Part shown: piece by piece, positions 62,184-64,000 of the stretch
Layout: every line of letters begins with the position of its first letter
How positions within the stretch are numbered: the first letter of the stretch is position 1
Assembly: GCA_029261965.1 (NCBI GenBank)
Contig: JAJDAH010000118.1
Span: 1-64,000, forward strand
Direction: 5' to 3'
Length of the DNA: 64,000 nucleotides
Source: Polyangiaceae bacterium
Lineage (GTDB): Bacteria; Myxococcota_A; Polyangia; Polyangiales; Polyangiaceae
The notes under the pieces: generated by a model
The model's input: the letters and a program-made list of their open reading frames with translations, nothing else
Database searches by the model: none
What the model was told of the DNA's origin: nothing
Translations under genes and position numbers: made by a program

Positions 62184-64000
62184 GTGGAAAATAGCGGAAG
62201 CGAGGCGGCTTCGGAACCCCGCCCGCGGGGTGAGCGTCGCCGCCGCCGACGACGGCGAGAGCGAGGTCGAAACTTAGGGAGGCGGACCCAGCTGGGACGG
62301 CTGGTCGACGAACACGGTCAGACGTACTTGCTGGTCGCCACCGCGTTGCTCGTGAGCCTTTCGGTGTTGGCCATCGGTTCGGTGCACGTGACCACGCTCT
62401 TGGTGGTTTCTATTCTGGGGGCTGGCGTACTCGCGATCGCGCTTCGCATCGCTCCCGGCGCCGTCAAGGCGCCTCTGCCTGCGGTCGTCATGGTGGGGCT
62501 CGCCTTCTATTGCTTCTTGCAGAGCATCCCTCTGCCCGCCGCGGTGCTCGGCGCCATAGCCCCGGAGAACGCTGAAATTTGGCGAGGATCGACGCGGGTA
62601 CTTGGAGAGGCCTCGCCGTCGTGGATGAGCATTTCGCTCGACCCCGGCGCGTCTACTGTCGAAGGGCTGAAGTGGTTTTTGTACGCCGCTGTCTTCGTTT
62701 CCGCGGCGACCCTCGGCGTGTACAAGGGTCCGCGATCGGTGGCCATGATCGTTTACGTGTCGGCGCTCTTGGCCGCCGCCGTGACGATGATGCACGGGGC
62801 CGCCGGTGCCGAGAAGGTGTTTGGTGTCTATTCGCCGCGGTACGAATCGGCGCGCTGGAGCCTCGGACCGCTCATCAATCCGAACAACCTCGCGGGCTAC
62901 TTGAACCTGGGGGCGATGTGCGGGCTCGGGTTGATGCACTCGATGGGGCGCTCCGCCACTCGCTACCTGGTGCTGCTCGGGTCGGCATCCTTGATGGCAG
63001 TGGCGTTCATCAGCGCCTCGCGGGGTGGAGTGCTCGCACTCGTCGTCGGGATCTTGATTCTTGTCGTTCTGACCTATGCGCAGCGCCGCCTTCGCCGTGT
63101 GTCGGCCCGCGTCGCCCGCGATGCCACGTGGCTTCTCGCGGCCACGGTTCTCGTCGGGGCAACGTTCGTCTATCTCGGCTTGAACGACGCGTTGGTGAAG
63201 GAGTTGTGGGACGAGCGAATTGACAAGCTCCTACTCTTCGATTGGTCAAAGCCGATGGTCGCGGACTTCTGGACCTTTGGTGTTGGCCGCGGGGCGTTTC
63301 AGACGGTTTTTTCGTTCTATCGGCAGGGCGGGGGGTACATCATCTACTCACACCCAGAGAACTTCGTCGTCGCCTGGGCTGCCGAGTGGGGCGTGGTGAT
63401 TGCGGCTTGTGCACTGTCCGCGCTGGTGTGGTCGCTCCGACCTCGCAAGCTCGGGGCCTACGATTCGTTGACTTCGGCGGGCATCGTTGCGGGTCTGGGG
63501 GCCTTGTTGTTGCAGAACCTCTTCGACCTGTCGCTCGAGGTCCCCGGCGTGGTCATCGCACTGCTCGTCGCCGTCGGGGGAGCATGGGGAGCGAAAAAAG
63601 CATCTATTGGGCGGTCGAACGATCCGCCGCCGCCCGAGCCGTCATCACGGTTCACGAGTCTCGCCATAGCTGGCTTGGTCTTTGCGGCGGTTTTGGCGGG
63701 TGTGCGTGGCGGACATCCCGTCGATGCCGAGCGAGAAGAAATGCATGCGGCGTTGAGTGCGATCCGACCGGATCGACCGGGCTCGGACGTCTATTTTCGG
63801 AAGCGGCTCCGTGAAGCGATCCATCGTCATCCGGCGGATGCGTACTTTCCCTTTCTCGGGGCGCTCGCGGCGTTCCAATCGCCGGGGCAGGACGCCATGC
63901 CGTTTCTCCAGCGGGCCCTCGAACGAGACCCGTTGAACGGAAAGGTTCATTTGGCGGTAGCGGTCGCGTTGGTTCGGCGCGGAGCTCGGCTTCAGGCGAT
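62184..64000 (+). CDS. O-antigen ligase-family protein, 3'-truncated
   Basis: An open frame of 605 codons runs off the window from GTG 62184. The N-terminus is Arg-rich, then about 12 membrane segments follow. 'NPNNLAGYLNLG' and 'SRGGVLALVVG' with a later 'YSHPENFVVAWAAEWG' match the Wzy_C O-antigen ligase family, which joins O-antigen or polysaccharide to a lipid. After the last helix a TPR-like tail begins ('LGALAAFQSP', 'FLQRALERDPLNGKVHLAVA'). It suggests an exopolysaccharide locus continuing to the right. Confidence 0.85.
   Translation, partial: MENSGSEAASEPRPRGERRRRRRRRERGRNLGRRTQLGRLVDEHGQTYLLVATALLVSLSVLAIGSVHVTTLLVVSILGAGVLAIALRIAPGAVKAPLPAVVMVGLAFYCFLQSIPLPAAVLGAIAPENAEIWRGSTRVLGEASPSWMSISLDPGASTVEGLKWFLYAAVFVSAATLGVYKGPRSVAMIVYVSALLAAAVTMMHGAAGAEKVFGVYSPRYESARWSLGPLINPNNLAGYLNLGAMCGLGLMHSMGRSATRYLVLLGSASLMAVAFISASRGGVLALVVGILILVVLTYAQRRLRRVSARVARDATWLLAATVLVGATFVYLGLNDALVKELWDERIDKLLLFDWSKPMVADFWTFGVGRGAFQTVFSFYRQGGGYIIYSHPENFVVAWAAEWGVVIAACALSALVWSLRPRKLGAYDSLTSAGIVAGLGALLLQNLFDLSLEVPGVVIALLVAVGGAWGAKKASIGRSNDPPPPEPSSRFTSLAIAGLVFAAVLAGVRGGHPVDAEREEMHAALSAIRPDRPGSDVYFRKRLREAIHRHPADAYFPFLGALAAFQSPGQDAMPFLQRALERDPLNGKVHLAVAVALVRRGARLQA

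Overview
The window is about 64 kb of high-GC chromosomal DNA, densely coded on both strands, with no rRNA, tRNA, insertion sequence, prophage or CRISPR array that I could see. It looks like a member of the Myxococcota, probably a Polyangia-type lineage. The evidence is a trypsin-like protease with a MYXO-CTERM tail, two Ser/Thr protein kinases of myxobacterial style, a bactofilin, many short lipoproteins with Pro/Ala/Ser-rich linkers, a Cys-every-fourth-residue repeat protein of a type I associate with myxobacteria, frequent GTG/TTG starts and many 4-nt stop/start overlaps. This assignment is an inference; no rRNA is present to test it.

Layout: 1-1.0 kb, end of a Cys-repeat protein; 1.1-7.2 kb, glutamate synthase gltB-gltD (minus); 7.4-12.4 kb, a TPR lipoprotein with DUF4202, a SUMF1-like lipoprotein, a GT-C-like membrane protein, and a bactofilin-lipoprotein pair; 12.6-15.9 kb, a Pro-rich outer-membrane protein and an LptD-like protein; 16.0-20.2 kb, REC-GGEEF protein, NtrC-type regulator and TolC-like protein; 20.3-23.7 kb, a very basic protein with a degenerate Fic domain, map and a lipoprotein; 23.9-27.5 kb, a Lys-rich secreted protein, a NifU-like protein, and the rpsP-khpA-rimM-trmD-SPOUT methyltransferase operon; 27.5-37.0 kb, lipoprotein, TPR protein, an acyltransferase/DUF72/GGT-like operon, rpmB, a membrane protein, N-formylglutamate amidohydrolase, xerD and the MYXO-CTERM protease; 37.3-39.7 kb, trpG-trpD-trpC; 40-49.7 kb, an anchored protein, CNNM/CBS protein, SDR-acyltransferase-truB operon and a kinase; 49.7-55.1 kb, hybrid histidine kinase with lipoprotein, and gatC-gatA-GNAT; 55.1-61.1 kb, DUF4190 protein, second kinase, rpsB-tsf and a nucleotide-sugar dehydrogenase; 61.1-64 kb, a HAL2-like phosphatase and a truncated O-antigen ligase.

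How the genes fit together: the core is housekeeping (glutamate and tryptophan synthesis, ribosome and tRNA maturation, Gln-tRNA/Asn-tRNA amidation, translation elongation). A strong second theme is the cell envelope: LptD-like export, a LpxL-type acyltransferase, a second acyltransferase, TolC, a UDP-sugar dehydrogenase and O-antigen ligase, a bactofilin and about seven lipoproteins. A third is signalling (c-di-GMP, NtrC, hybrid histidine kinase, Ser/Thr kinases). No classical genomic island is evident. The least explained parts are proteins that keep a known fold but lose catalytic residues (Fic-like at 20.3 kb, GGT-like at 31.8 kb, NifU-like at 24.8 kb, SDR at 46.3 kb), the repetitive basic extensions on the Fic-like protein and the acyltransferase, the Cys-repeat protein, and a two-copy hairpin element at convergent gene ends.
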